From: RH-AL1 sp965198485
Lineage (GTDB): Bacteria; Pseudomonadota; Alphaproteobacteria; Rhizobiales; Beijerinckiaceae
Length of the DNA: 64,000 nucleotides
Assembly (NCBI GenBank): GCA_965198485.1
Contig: CBDAPQ010000005.1
Location: 1,488,001-1,552,000, forward strand
Direction of reading: 5' to 3'
A program made the translations under genes and the position numbers. Shown here one piece after another: positions 24,365-34,109 of the stretch; position 1 is the stretch's first letter, and each line of letters starts with the position of its first letter. The notes under the pieces were generated by a model. That model was given only the letters and a program-made list of their open reading frames with translations, searched no databases and was not told the DNA's origin.

Positions 24365-25417
24365 TCAGGCCGCTCGTCGCCGGCCGCCGAGTTCGGCTAC
24401 GATGCGTGCCGCCGGCATCGGGCGGGCTCGGGGCGCGCCGGTGCCGGCCCATTGCGCGCCGTAGCCGTACTCGCCCTTAGTCTTGCCGGCCGCGTTCAGT
24501 GCCTTGCCGAGATCGTAGGCGATCGGATAGGCCGGCACGTCGCCGGGCGCGACGGTTTCGGTCAACGCGGTGAAGCGGTTGGGCAGGCATCGCGCCGGCC
24601 GGCCGGAGATCGCGCGGGTCATGACCGTGCGGTGCGCGGCCTCGCTCGCCAGCGCCGCACGGTACCCCTCGTCGGCAAGCGACTCGTCGCAGGCGACGAA
24701 GGCCGTGCCGAGCTGCGTCGCCGCCGCGCCGGCCTCGTGCGCGGCGGCGATATCGGCGGCGTCCATGAGGCCGCCGGCGGCGACGACCGGTATCGGCAGG
24801 ATGCCGGCGAGCTGGCGGACCAGCGCCAGCGTGCCGAGTCGCTCGTCCTCGGCATCGGGGTCGAACGATCCGCGATGGCCGCCCGCCTCCCAGCCCTGGG
24901 CGATCACGGCATCGACTCCGGCATCGGCCGCCGCCCGGGCCTCGGCGAGGTTCGTGGCGCAGGCCAGCAGCACGCAGCCGACGTCGCGCAGCGCCTCGAT
25001 GGTGGCGGCCGGCGGCAGGCCAAAATGGAAGCTGACCACCTCCGGCAGGGTCTCGCGCAGCATCGTCAGCATGGCGTCGTCGGCGACGAAGCTCGTGTAG
25101 ATCTCGGACAGGCTCGACGGCGGCGCCGAGGCGACTTCCGCGAAGGCCGGGCGCAGCCGCTCGATCCAGGCTGCCTCGCGCGCCTCGTCGGCGGCGGCGG
25201 GGCGGTGGCAGAACAGGTTGACGTTGAAGGGGTGGCTCGTGCGCTCGCGGGTGGCGGCGATCATGCGGCCGGCACCGGCCGCGTCCGTGGCGCCGATGCC
25301 GAGGGAGCCGAGCGCGCCGGCGTTCGACACCGCCGCCGCCATGGCCGGCGAGGACACGCCGGCCATCGGCGCCTGCACGATCGGGATGTCGATGCCGATG
25401 AGGTCGGTCAGCGCCAT
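24365..25417 (-). CDS. Nitronate monooxygenase (2-nitropropane dioxygenase family)
   Basis: A 350-residue FMN-dependent TIM-barrel enzyme that oxidises toxic alkyl nitronates. FMN/phosphate-binding features are IVQAPMAGVSSPAMAAAVSNAGALG at the N-terminus (bacterial class I-like layout), AQGWEAGGHRGS with the catalytic His, and VAAGGLMDAADIAAAHEAGAAATQLGTAF. It diverges from glpK with a 116-bp gap; no obvious shared operator was seen. Some family members have other roles, so nitronate activity is probable rather than certain. Confidence 0.9.
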   Translation of the reverse strand: MALTDLIGIDIPIVQAPMAGVSSPAMAAAVSNAGALGSLGIGATDAAGAGRMIAATRERTSHPFNVNLFCHRPAAADEAREAAWIERLRPAFAEVASAPPSSLSEIYTSFVADDAMLTMLRETLPEVVSFHFGLPPAATIEALRDVGCVLLACATNLAEARAAADAGVDAVIAQGWEAGGHRGSFDPDAEDERLGTLALVRQLAGILPIPVVAAGGLMDAADIAAAHEAGAAATQLGTAFVACDESLADEGYRAALASEAAHRTVMTRAISGRPARCLPNRFTALTETVAPGDVPAYPIAYDLGKALNAAGKTKGEYGYGAQWAGTGAPRARPMPAARIVAELGGRRRAA

Positions 25418-25533
25418 GTTCGTCGGTCCTTCCTCGGGCGTCGTCGGGTCAATGAGCCGCCTGCATCCGCCTTGACAGAGGGCGCGCGTGCGTCAAGGCC
25501 GACATCACCGACAGGTTCCAGGAGTTCGCGCGC

Positions 25534-27030
<1,497 letters not shown>

Positions 27031-27149
27031 ACGAAGGATTCATCATGCGCAGGCTTACGACTACGCGCCTGGGCTCGGTGATGAACGCGAGGGCTGATTC
27101 GCGTGTTACGATCGTGTCGCCCCGATGGGCGGTCTTAGAGGAGGCACGT

Positions 27150-27455
27150 TTGGACAAGAAAATCGCAGGCATGGTCGGTGCCCTGGCTGCCGTCGCGCCC
27201 GTCGCCGCCATGGCGGCTCCCGCCGACCCGATGGCCGCCGCGAGCTATGCCGATCTACTGAAGCCGATCCCCAACGCCGTCGAGACGCTCAAGGCGTCGG
27301 ACGCGGTGCTGTCCAGCGAGGACGGTGCCAAGGTGGAGATGGCGCAATACTACCACCATCATCACCACCATCACTTCTTCCATCGTCGGTTCTACCACCA
27401 CCATCACCATTTCTTCCGCCGGCGGTTCTTCCATCACCATCACCACTTTTATTGA
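27150..27455 (+). CDS. Secreted histidine-rich protein (probable metal binder)
   Basis: A 101-residue protein. GAGGAGG lies 5 bp before TTG 27150, a better start than the ATG 45 codons upstream. Residues 1-24 are a signal peptide (DKKIAGMVGALAAVAPVAAMA). A short middle part, YADLLKPIPNAVETLKASD, resembles other small periplasmic proteins of this group. The last ~37 residues alternate histidine runs (7, 5 and 5, 18 His in all) with Phe/Arg/Tyr. It probably chelates Ni, Zn, Cu or Fe in the periplasm. It is monocistronic, ending at a strong terminator. Confidence 0.78.
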   Translation: MDKKIAGMVGALAAVAPVAAMAAPADPMAAASYADLLKPIPNAVETLKASDAVLSSEDGAKVEMAQYYHHHHHHHFFHRRFYHHHHHFFRRRFFHHHHHFY

Positions 27456-27463
27456 GAGTGGCG

Positions 27464-27488
27464 GGCCGGCGAAAACGCCGGCCTTTTT
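27464..27488 (+). terminator. Rho-independent terminator after the His-rich gene
   Basis: A perfect 8-bp GC stem (GGCCGGCG at 27464-27471, CGCCGGCC at 27476-27483), an AAAA loop and five Ts at 27484-27488. It is 8 bp after the stop codon and 8 bp before the end of the convergent gene at 27497. Confidence 0.92.
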
Positions 27489-27496
27489 CTTGGAAG

Positions 27497-28258
27497 TTAC
27501 CCCGCCTCGTTGGCTTGGGCTTTCGCCGCGCGCAGGATATGGCGGTAGGTGCCGTCAAAGGCGGTGTTCGACTCCGACACCCAGTGCGTGTCTTTGCCCA
27601 GCGTGTCGCGGCTGGCGTGGATGCGGCGCGATTGCAGCTCGCGCTCGGCCGACTCTTCCTCGCCCATCTCGACCAGCTCGTAGCCCGGCTCGGCCGGCAC
27701 CACGATGGCCTGCATCATAGGCTCGCCCTGGCGGAACACGTGCGTCTGCCCGTCGGCCGGCGTCTTGAACACGCAGAAGTTCACCATCGGCCAAAAGTCG
27801 CGGATCAGCGCCGGCACCGCCAGCGGCACCGTGCCGGTGACGTCGGTATAGAAGCGCGGATGCGGTTCGGTGCGGATGGCGAAGCCCGGCTCGGGCTTGA
27901 GGTCGAGCAGCAGCTGGTAGGTGTAGAAGCGGCCGCCGAAATTGCGGAACGGCGGGCGGTGGCAGTTCGCCTCCTCGTCCCAGGCGATGTCGCCCTCGAA
28001 AACCGGGGCGCCGTCGCGGCCGGTGACGCGGACCTCGCCGGGATGGGGGTAGAAGATCTCGATCCCGTAGGTCGCGCTCTCGGTGAAGGGCAGGCAGTGC
28101 CAGACGTGTTCGTGGCTGCCGTCGCGGCGCGGCTCGGGCTGGCCCGACCAGCCCGGCACCTCCATGCGGGTGCGCCGCGGCGCCAGCCCCGGCTCGAATG
28201 TCCTGACCTTGACCTGCCGCATCGAGAGGTTCCGCTGTTTGCCGACCAAGCGCTTCAT
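27497..28258 (-). CDS. Conserved hypothetical protein (possibly DUF6065-like)
   Basis: A 253-residue soluble protein, no signal or membrane segment. Tryptophan/histidine-rich conserved blocks are HEHVWHCLPFTESATYGIE, FRNFGGRFYTYQLLLDL, RTEPHPRFYTDVTGT and PALIRDFWPMVNFCVFK. The WHCLPF...YGIEIFYP order is reminiscent of DUF6065 proteins linked to small-molecule metabolism, but the match is from memory. The start is uncertain: ATG 28258 overlaps the end of an intergenic repeat element, and ATG 28222 (RQVKVRTFEPG) is an equally good choice. Confidence 0.72.
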   Translation of the reverse strand: MKRLVGKQRNLSMRQVKVRTFEPGLAPRRTRMEVPGWSGQPEPRRDGSHEHVWHCLPFTESATYGIEIFYPHPGEVRVTGRDGAPVFEGDIAWDEEANCHRPPFRNFGGRFYTYQLLLDLKPEPGFAIRTEPHPRFYTDVTGTVPLAVPALIRDFWPMVNFCVFKTPADGQTHVFRQGEPMMQAIVVPAEPGYELVEMGEEESAERELQSRRIHASRDTLGKDTHWVSESNTAFDGTYRHILRAAKAQANEAG

Positions 28259-28338
28259 TGCGAGCGGAGCGAAGCAACCCGGGAGCCGCTTGGCAAGGCT
28301 CCCGTCGTAGGCCCTAAGTGTCGCTCCGCTCGCAATGA
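28255..28338. repeat. Intergenic inverted-repeat element (CATTGCGAGCGGAGCGA type)
   Basis: An 18-bp arm at 28255-28272 is perfectly inverted at 28321-28338; nested inside, GGGAGCC (28281-28287) pairs with GGCTCCC (28297-28303). The 'TCATTGCGAGCGGAGCGA' arm is a familiar dispersed repeat end in Hyphomicrobiales and Bradyrhizobium-type genomes. Its left arm supplies the first bases of the longer ORF start at 28258. Confidence 0.7.
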
Positions 28339-28386
28339 CGAGACCTCGGGTTGACCCGGGCGGCCCCCGCTCCTAACGCCGGGCGC

Positions 28387-30459
28387 ATGAGCGGGACTTC
28401 GGGATCGATGGCGGCGGCAAACGGGCTGGCGGCGCACAATGCGGTGCGCCGCCGCGAGATCGAGGCGGTGCGCGAGCGTCACGTCGCCGCGCATCGCGAC
28501 CGTGCCGCCCGCGCCGCCGTGGAGGCACCGCTGCCGGCGCTCGAGCGCCGCATCGCCGACGTGCTCTCCGCGCGATGGGGCAAGGGCCGGCTGGAGCCGA
28601 CCTTCGACGTCGTCGAACGCGCCCGCCACGGCGGCGACGTCGCGCTGCGCTTCCCGCAGCTGCTGAAGGACGGCGGCCCCAAGGCGGTCATCCGCGACCA
28701 CTTGCCGTGGATCGTGGAGGTGTTGCGCGGGCCCGATCTCGCCGACGCGGTCGGCAAGGTCGAAACGGCCGGCATGTACGTCAACGTGACCCTGACCGAC
28801 CGCTGGCTGCTCGAGAGCGCCGGCGCGGCGGCCGGGCGCGGGCCGGACTTCTGCCGCAGCTCGGCCATGGCCGAGCGCGTCGTCGTGATCGATTATTCCT
28901 CGCCCAACGTCGCCAAGACCCTGCACGCCGGCCACATCCGCTCGACCATCGTCGGCCACGTGCTGTCGAACCTCTACGAGGCCTGCGGCGCGCTGGTGCA
29001 CCGGGTCAACCACATCAACGATTTCGGCGGCTTCGGCTTCACGCTGGAAGGCTGGGAGCGCTTCGGTGCCGAGCTCGCGCGCCTGCCGGGCGAGAACGCG
29101 CGGCTGCTGGAGATCTACCGCATCCGCCGGGTGCTGGAGCGCGTTGTCGCGGCCAAGGCCGACCTCGCGGCGCTGGAGGAGGGCGATCGCCAGCTGATCG
29201 CCCGCTACCTGCCGGACGCGGCCGACGCCGGGTCCATCGCCAGCGGCTTCGCCGACTACGTCGCCGCGTCCGACGCGCGCTTCGCCGCGCTCGAGGCGGG
29301 GTCCGCGCGCGAGGTCGCGCTGTGGCGCGACATGGTGGCCTGGAGCCTCGCCGATTTCGACCATTTCTACGACAGCCTGAACATCCACTTCGACCTGGTG
29401 ATCGGCGAAAGCTTCTACTTCCAGGCCGGCGACGCCTTCGTCGACCAGTGCCTCGCCGACGGCCGTGCCATGGTCTTCTCCGCGCAGGACGCCGCGGCGG
29501 CCACCGCCAGGATCGACGCGCGCCTAGCGGCGAAGAACATCGGCGAGCCGGAGCGCGACACGCTCGCCGCCGCGGCCCAGAAGGACGTCGGCGCCGTGGT
29601 GGTCCCGCTCGACCGCGACGAGCGGCTGGTGGTGCGCCGCGCCGACGGGCGCAGCATCTATGCCACGCGCGACCTCGGCGCCGTGCTGCTGCGCCGCGAG
29701 ATCTTCGGCATGAACTCCGGCGTCTACGTCACCGGCCAGGAGCAGCAGGTCCACTTCGACCGGGTGTTCCGCGCCTCCGCCGCGACGGGACTCGCGCCGG
29801 CCGACGCCGTGAGCTTCCTCCACGTCTTCTTCGGCTTCTACGTCGACAGCAGGACCGGCAAGAAGCTCAGCTCCCGCGACAGCGTCGCCAACGTCACGCA
29901 GCTGCTCGACGATGCCCGCGCCTATTTCCGCGGCCGCGTGGGCGAGCGGGCGGTCGGCGATGCCGACGTCGAGAGCGCCGCGCGCGAGCTCGCCATCGGC
30001 AGCCTCGTGTTCAACGACCTCAAGCAGGACATCAAGGGTCCCGTCGAGATCGACGCGGCCGACCTCGCCGTCACGATCGCCGGCTTCGAGAAGTCCGGCG
30101 CCGCCTACGTCGTCTACGCCGCCTGCCGCGCCCGCTCGATCCTGCGCCGCGCCGGCGTGGCGCCGGTGCCGGCCGCGCAGATCGAGGCCTTTACCCTGGA
30201 CGAGCAGGAGGTGGCCCTGCTCCTCAAGCTGCAGCAGCTGCCGGGCAAGGTCGCCGCCGCGGCCCGCACGTCGAACCCCTCGGTACTGGTGCGCCACCTG
30301 CTCGAGATCGCGACGGCCTACAATTCCTACTACACGGTCGCCCCGGTGATCGTGGACGGCACCGCCGACCCCGCCCGCCTGCTGATCACCGCGGCCGTGC
30401 ACCAGGCGCTCGCCGCCGGCCTGCTGCTCTGCCACGTCACCTGCCCCGAGGCGATCTGA
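28387..30459 (+). CDS. argS: Arginyl-tRNA synthetase, long and divergent form
   Basis: A 690-residue class I synthetase, about 100 longer than usual ArgRS. The HIGH motif is HAGH in NVAKTLHAGHIRSTIVG; the KMSKS loop is degenerate (KKLSSRDS), as normal for ArgRS. RSIYATRDLGA, GQEQQVHFDRVF and the C-terminal DALR helical domain (YVVYAACRARSIL, AYNSYYTVAPVI) are intact. The extra length lies mainly in the N-terminal region and a ~60-residue stretch after the HIGH motif (about residues 215-310). Start at ATG 28387 is a choice; the frame opens at 28351. It may be a second ArgRS beside a standard one elsewhere. Confidence 0.88.
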   Translation: MSGTSGSMAAANGLAAHNAVRRREIEAVRERHVAAHRDRAARAAVEAPLPALERRIADVLSARWGKGRLEPTFDVVERARHGGDVALRFPQLLKDGGPKAVIRDHLPWIVEVLRGPDLADAVGKVETAGMYVNVTLTDRWLLESAGAAAGRGPDFCRSSAMAERVVVIDYSSPNVAKTLHAGHIRSTIVGHVLSNLYEACGALVHRVNHINDFGGFGFTLEGWERFGAELARLPGENARLLEIYRIRRVLERVVAAKADLAALEEGDRQLIARYLPDAADAGSIASGFADYVAASDARFAALEAGSAREVALWRDMVAWSLADFDHFYDSLNIHFDLVIGESFYFQAGDAFVDQCLADGRAMVFSAQDAAAATARIDARLAAKNIGEPERDTLAAAAQKDVGAVVVPLDRDERLVVRRADGRSIYATRDLGAVLLRREIFGMNSGVYVTGQEQQVHFDRVFRASAATGLAPADAVSFLHVFFGFYVDSRTGKKLSSRDSVANVTQLLDDARAYFRGRVGERAVGDADVESAARELAIGSLVFNDLKQDIKGPVEIDAADLAVTIAGFEKSGAAYVVYAACRARSILRRAGVAPVPAAQIEAFTLDEQEVALLLKLQQLPGKVAAAARTSNPSVLVRHLLEIATAYNSYYTVAPVIVDGTADPARLLITAAVHQALAAGLLLCHVTCPEAI

Positions 30460-30617
30460 GGGCAGGCGTGTCGGACTACGGCAACCTCCCGTGCCGGGGG
30501 ACACACCCCCTTGCGATCCGACATGCGCATTTTGCGTCGCGATGCGGCGCGCGTCGCGACATGTAATGGTAGAATGACCGAAATGGCGGTCGGTTCCGGC
30601 TCGACCGGGCGTCGGCT

Positions 30618-31169
30618 TCAGCGCGCCTCCCGCCCGAACCAGGCGGACGCCTCCGCCACACAGGCCTCGAAGCCGGCGAGATGGGTGAAGCGCTCGGCCG
30701 GCGCGACGTCGCGGCGGTGGATTCGCCGCCCTTGCAGCGCGAGCGTCCCGTCGAGCATGAGGTTGTCGGCGAGCCCGAAATCCTCCGCCGCCATGCCGTC
30801 GGCATCGCGCCATCCTTCATCGTGCCTCGTCAGGCCGGGCGTGACGTGCAGCCGATCGATCAGGTCGTGCGCGTCGTTCGAATAGGCGAACACCGGCTTG
30901 CCCATCGCCGCCATGAACCCCAGCTCGAACACCGTGCCGACATCCGCCGATGGCCCGCGGAACGGCGTCAGGTTGAAGATCCCGCCATCCGCCTCGCGCA
31001 TCATCGCCAGGCAGGCGGCGTAGATCGTGCCGCTTGACATGTCGGGCGCCCCACCGTCGAGCGGGTAGAGGCCGGTGAGGCCGTGGGCGGCGCACAGCGC
31101 TGTCTTGGCGGCGCCCAGTGCGACGGCCTCTTGGTGGAAGACATCGGGGCCGGCGAGGTAGAGTTTCAT
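30618..31169 (-). CDS. Nucleoside 2-deoxyribosyltransferase
   Basis: A 183-residue protein of the nucleoside deoxyribosyltransferase fold, which exchanges bases on 2'-deoxyribosides in salvage. Signature pieces: KLYLAGPDVF at the N-terminus, the catalytic-region pattern MREADGGIFNLTPFRGPSADVGTVFELGFM (DVGT and E), and GKPVFAYSND. It converges with the ArgRS gene and is followed by small genes on the same strand. Confidence 0.88.
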   Translation of the reverse strand: MKLYLAGPDVFHQEAVALGAAKTALCAAHGLTGLYPLDGGAPDMSSGTIYAACLAMMREADGGIFNLTPFRGPSADVGTVFELGFMAAMGKPVFAYSNDAHDLIDRLHVTPGLTRHDEGWRDADGMAAEDFGLADNLMLDGTLALQGRRIHRRDVAPAERFTHLAGFEACVAEASAWFGREAR

Positions 31170-31211
31170 GGGCTGTCATTCCACGATCGTCGCGCCTGGT
31201 GAACCCCTTGC

Positions 31212-31529
31212 TCACTCGCGCTCGAGCGTCTCCCCGTCGATCCTTCGGCCCGCAATGCAGGATGCGCGGGGAAGATCAACGGTGATCGTCTCGATCTCGG
31301 ACATGAGCCTCTCCCCGGCGTTGCAGAGATCCTCTAGACTAGCCGGCGAGTAGTTCGAGATGTCGGCAGTCGTCGCCTGTCCGTCCGGCGAGGCTAGCGC
31401 TGCGCCGATCGCGTCGGCACTCTCGGAGCCGTTGAAGACCCAAAAGATTGCCCCGTCGCCGCCGTCCAGTCCTTTGGCTGGCCGGTAGCTCAAGGCTCTG
31501 AGCCCCGGCATCTTCTCCACCAACAACAT
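31212..31529 (-). CDS. Hypothetical protein
   Basis: A 105-residue ORF starting at ATG 31529 (LLVEKMPGLRALSYRPAKG), with a longer frame to 31592 possible. The composition is protein-like (GAIFWVFNGSESADAIGAAL, NYSPASLEDLCNAGERLMSE) and matches codon use in neighbouring genes, but the ribosome-binding site is weak and no family is recognised. It lies on the same strand as, and 42 bp upstream of, the deoxyribosyltransferase. Confidence 0.5.
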   Translation of the reverse strand: MLLVEKMPGLRALSYRPAKGLDGGDGAIFWVFNGSESADAIGAALASPDGQATTADISNYSPASLEDLCNAGERLMSEIETITVDLPRASCIAGRRIDGETLERE

Positions 31530-31669
31530 GTGCTTTCGCGGAAGTGGCGGTCGAAATGCGCCGGATAGCGGTCGGGGGATACGTGACGACAAGCCTGGTC
31601 ACGCATACGCTTCCCTCGGACGATGTCCTAACAGGACACAGTCGCTCATGGTGGAGGGCGAGAACGAGA

Positions 31670-31693
31670 GAAGCCCGCCGAATGGCAGGCTTC
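31670..31693 (-). terminator. Probable terminator of the Mn-catalase gene
   Basis: On the minus strand, GAAGCCTGCC and GGCGGGCTTC form a 10-bp stem with one G-T type mismatch around ATTC, 26 bp past the catalase stop. The following TCTCGTTC is only modestly T-rich, so termination is plausible rather than certain. Confidence 0.5.
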
Positions 31694-31719
31694 CTTCGTA
31701 CAAGAGCCGAGTGCAGGCG

Positions 31720-32577
31720 TCAGCCGATCTGCTGCGCCTCGGCCATGCTGTCCTTGCGCGCCGGACCGAGCACGGGCTCCTCTCCCAGTGGCTTGTTCTG
31801 GAAGACGCTGTAGGTGCTCTTGCCATCGAGCGAGGGCCCCTCGGTCCAACGGCCCTTGGCCGGCGGCGTACCGTCGTGCGAAGAACCGAAGAAGTTGTAG
31901 GCGAAATCCTTGTTCTCCTTGGCTTGCGGAAACGAGTTGGGGATTGGCAGCGTGCCCTCGTGTCCGCCGAGTTCCTCAAGCACGGCGAGCCACTGCTGCT
32001 GGTGCATCGTGTCGCGTGCTATGTTGAAGCTCCACATGTCGCGCATGCCCGGATCCTGTGTAGCGTTGTAGAGGCGACAGGCGAGAACACGACCGGTCGC
32101 TTCAGCGGCGACGTTGCAGTACATGTCGGCGGCGATATTGCCGCTAGCATAGATGTGCGACATGTCGAACGGCACGCCGTCCGAGTTCGCGGGATACGCC
32201 GCCATACCGGTCGACAAGACGTGTCGGTGCAGCATGCCCTCGATGGCTTGGCGACCGTTACCGCCACCCATGATAGCGCCGACGACCCCATCTTTCGCAC
32301 CCTCCTCCTGCAGCGAGGCCGGGGCCTTGTCGAGATTTAACGCCACAGCCGTCGCGAGCATCTCGATGTGCCCCATTTCCTCGGTGGCAGTGTTCAGGAG
32401 CATATCGCGGTACTTGCTGGTCGGCGCGCGATTACCCCAAGCCTGGAAGAAATACTGCATGCAGACACGGATCTCACCTTCGACACCGCCAATCGCCTGC
32501 TGGAGCATGCGAGCATAGACCGGATCCGGCGTCTCGACCTTGACCGGGTATTGCAGCTTCTTGTCGAAATAAAACAT
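31720..32577 (-). CDS. Manganese-containing (non-haem) catalase
   Basis: A 285-residue ferritin-like di-manganese catalase that disproportionates hydrogen peroxide. The metal ligands are in GGVEGEIRVCMQYFFQAW, TATEEMGHIEMLATAV and AGxxAAD-type region NIAADMYCNVAAE, then MWSFNIARDTMHQQQWL. GGAGACC lies 5 bp before ATG 32577. Mn-catalases are commonly accessory, and the flanks here have lower GC content than the window average. Confidence 0.93.
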   Translation of the reverse strand: MFYFDKKLQYPVKVETPDPVYARMLQQAIGGVEGEIRVCMQYFFQAWGNRAPTSKYRDMLLNTATEEMGHIEMLATAVALNLDKAPASLQEEGAKDGVVGAIMGGGNGRQAIEGMLHRHVLSTGMAAYPANSDGVPFDMSHIYASGNIAADMYCNVAAEATGRVLACRLYNATQDPGMRDMWSFNIARDTMHQQQWLAVLEELGGHEGTLPIPNSFPQAKENKDFAYNFFGSSHDGTPPAKGRWTEGPSLDGKSTYSVFQNKPLGEEPVLGPARKDSMAEAQQIG

Positions 32578-33032
32578 CCTGGTCTCCTCGAACCGATACG
32601 GCTCGCGGCGCCAACACCAATCGATGAGCAAGGTTCTAGCGGAGCTGGAATTATTCCGGCGCTCTCAGATTATCAAATGATGCTTGGATTGCTTGCGCTG
32701 GTTTGGTCGCGGCGAACAACGTCAATGATTGACGAAACGTCGCAGGAAATCTAAAAAGTACTCTTTCATTCCATTTGAGGGCGCAGTTTTGCCGTGGAGG
32801 GTTACGGTTGGCTTTCGTCGAGAAAGGCTGGTTGATGACGGCGGACAGGCTAAGGACGGAAATCGGGAGGCTTGGCTCCCATCGGCGAGCTGTTTGGTCG
32901 AGACCACGCTCGACGTCTCGTTCCGGAACCTCACGGCCCCGACGAACGACAGCAGCATGCCCGACGCGGGTCTCGATGGGCTCTGCGAAGGCCTCCTCGC
33001 GAACCTGAAACTTCCTCGCCAGGACGGTGAAC
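32578..33032. other. 455-bp AT-richer stretch without a supportable gene
   Basis: Locally lower GC than the window (e.g. around 32640-32780). The plus-strand frame from TTG 32729 and the minus-strand frames reaching 33076 read as low-quality protein and overlap antisense; none has a good ribosome-binding site. It contains the catalase promoter and may also hold the remains of an inserted segment. Confidence 0.45.
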
Positions 33033-33260
33033 ATGAGCAATCGAGTCGCGAAGGAGATCCCTCCATCCGATATCATCGAGAGAGCTTATTCGCTCGCTCG
33101 CTCGGGTACCTGTGAGAACTTCACCGCCATCGCCAAGGCGCTCAAGCACGAAGGCTACGAGCACGGCAGGATCGAGCAGCATTTCGTCGGCAGGGGCATC
33201 CGTACGCAGCTGGCCGAGATGTGCCGCGCAAGTCGCCAGACGGTGCAGGCTGTTGAATAA
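33033..33260 (+). CDS. Small conserved hypothetical protein
   Basis: A 75-residue protein with AGGA 8 bp before ATG 33033. The sequence (IIERAYSLARSG, FTAIAKALKHEGY, GRGIRTQLAEMCRAS) looks like a compact helical bundle; related short proteins with ERAYxLARSG and Lxx-EGY occur in other Hyphomicrobiales, where the function is unknown. It converges on the Crp/Fnr regulator gene 26 bp away. Confidence 0.7.
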   Translation: MSNRVAKEIPPSDIIERAYSLARSGTCENFTAIAKALKHEGYEHGRIEQHFVGRGIRTQLAEMCRASRQTVQAVE

Positions 33261-33286
33261 TTCTTCTGATTGACTGCGCAAGCGGT

Positions 33287-34006
33287 TCAGTCGGCCTCCC
33301 GCATTTGTAAATGAAGGTAATTGTCGCGAAAACCGCTGATCTTCTTCAAGCGTACGATATCCGTAATCGAGACTTTCTTGCCCTTGAACGTCATCAGGTC
33401 GGCGGCCTTGAGCGATTGCAGCGACCGGTTGACGTGCACGGTGGACAGGCCGAGCGTATCGCCGAGCTCGGCCTGCGTCACAGGCAGTTCGTACTCGAGG
33501 CCGTCGGTCAGGCCCACCGTCTTCATGCGCACGAAGAGCTCGCAGATGAGATGGGCGACGCGATGCTCTGCGCTGCGTTGCCCGAGGTTTGTCACCCACT
33601 CGCGCAGGGTCGCCTCGTCGACGAGCGTGGACAGGTGCATGGCTCGCCTTATGCCGGGAAATGTCAGAAGCTCGAGGATCTGCTCGCGCGCCAGCCACAC
33701 CATCTGCACCGGCGAGATCGCCGAAATCGAATGGTCCATGCGCGATAAATTGACGACGTTGAGGTCGCAGAAGTCGCCCGGGATCAGGAAGGCCACGATC
33801 TGTCGCCGGCCGTCGCCGAGGAGCTTGTAGCGGCAGGCGAGCCCGCTGGTCACGAGGTTGACGTTGATCGGCGCATCTCCCTCGAGGATGACATCGCAGT
33901 GCGCCTCGACAAGCTGGGACCGCGACGAGGTTCTCTCGAGAAACACCGTCTCCTGCTCCGTCAGCTTGGTATAGGCCTCGAGTTTCTTGACGAGTGCGCA
34001 AGCCAT
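33287..34006 (-). CDS. Crp/Fnr family transcriptional regulator
   Basis: A 239-residue protein: cyclic-nucleotide-binding-like domain (residues ~25-140, LIPGDFCDLNVVNLSRMDHSI) and a C-terminal Crp-type winged helix, with the recognition helix in TQAELGDTLGLSTVHVNRSLQ. The four FNR cysteines for an iron-sulfur cluster are absent, so it is not an oxygen-sensing FNR of the classical kind. ATG 34006 is preceded by GGAGG. Its targets are unknown. Confidence 0.9.
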   Translation of the reverse strand: MACALVKKLEAYTKLTEQETVFLERTSSRSQLVEAHCDVILEGDAPINVNLVTSGLACRYKLLGDGRRQIVAFLIPGDFCDLNVVNLSRMDHSISAISPVQMVWLAREQILELLTFPGIRRAMHLSTLVDEATLREWVTNLGQRSAEHRVAHLICELFVRMKTVGLTDGLEYELPVTQAELGDTLGLSTVHVNRSLQSLKAADLMTFKGKKVSITDIVRLKKISGFRDNYLHLQMREAD

Positions 34007-34109
34007 GGTCGCCTCCGGACGATGGGCGAAGAACCGGGTGCGCACGATCACCCGCTGCTGGAAACAGCGTCCTAACATAAACTTTGTTAAAACAGAAAGC
34101 CGTCGCGGA

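Noticed and set aside
32722..33115. ORFs on both strands between the Mn-catalase and the 75-residue gene
   Set aside because: They overlap antisense, have weak starts and poor protein character.
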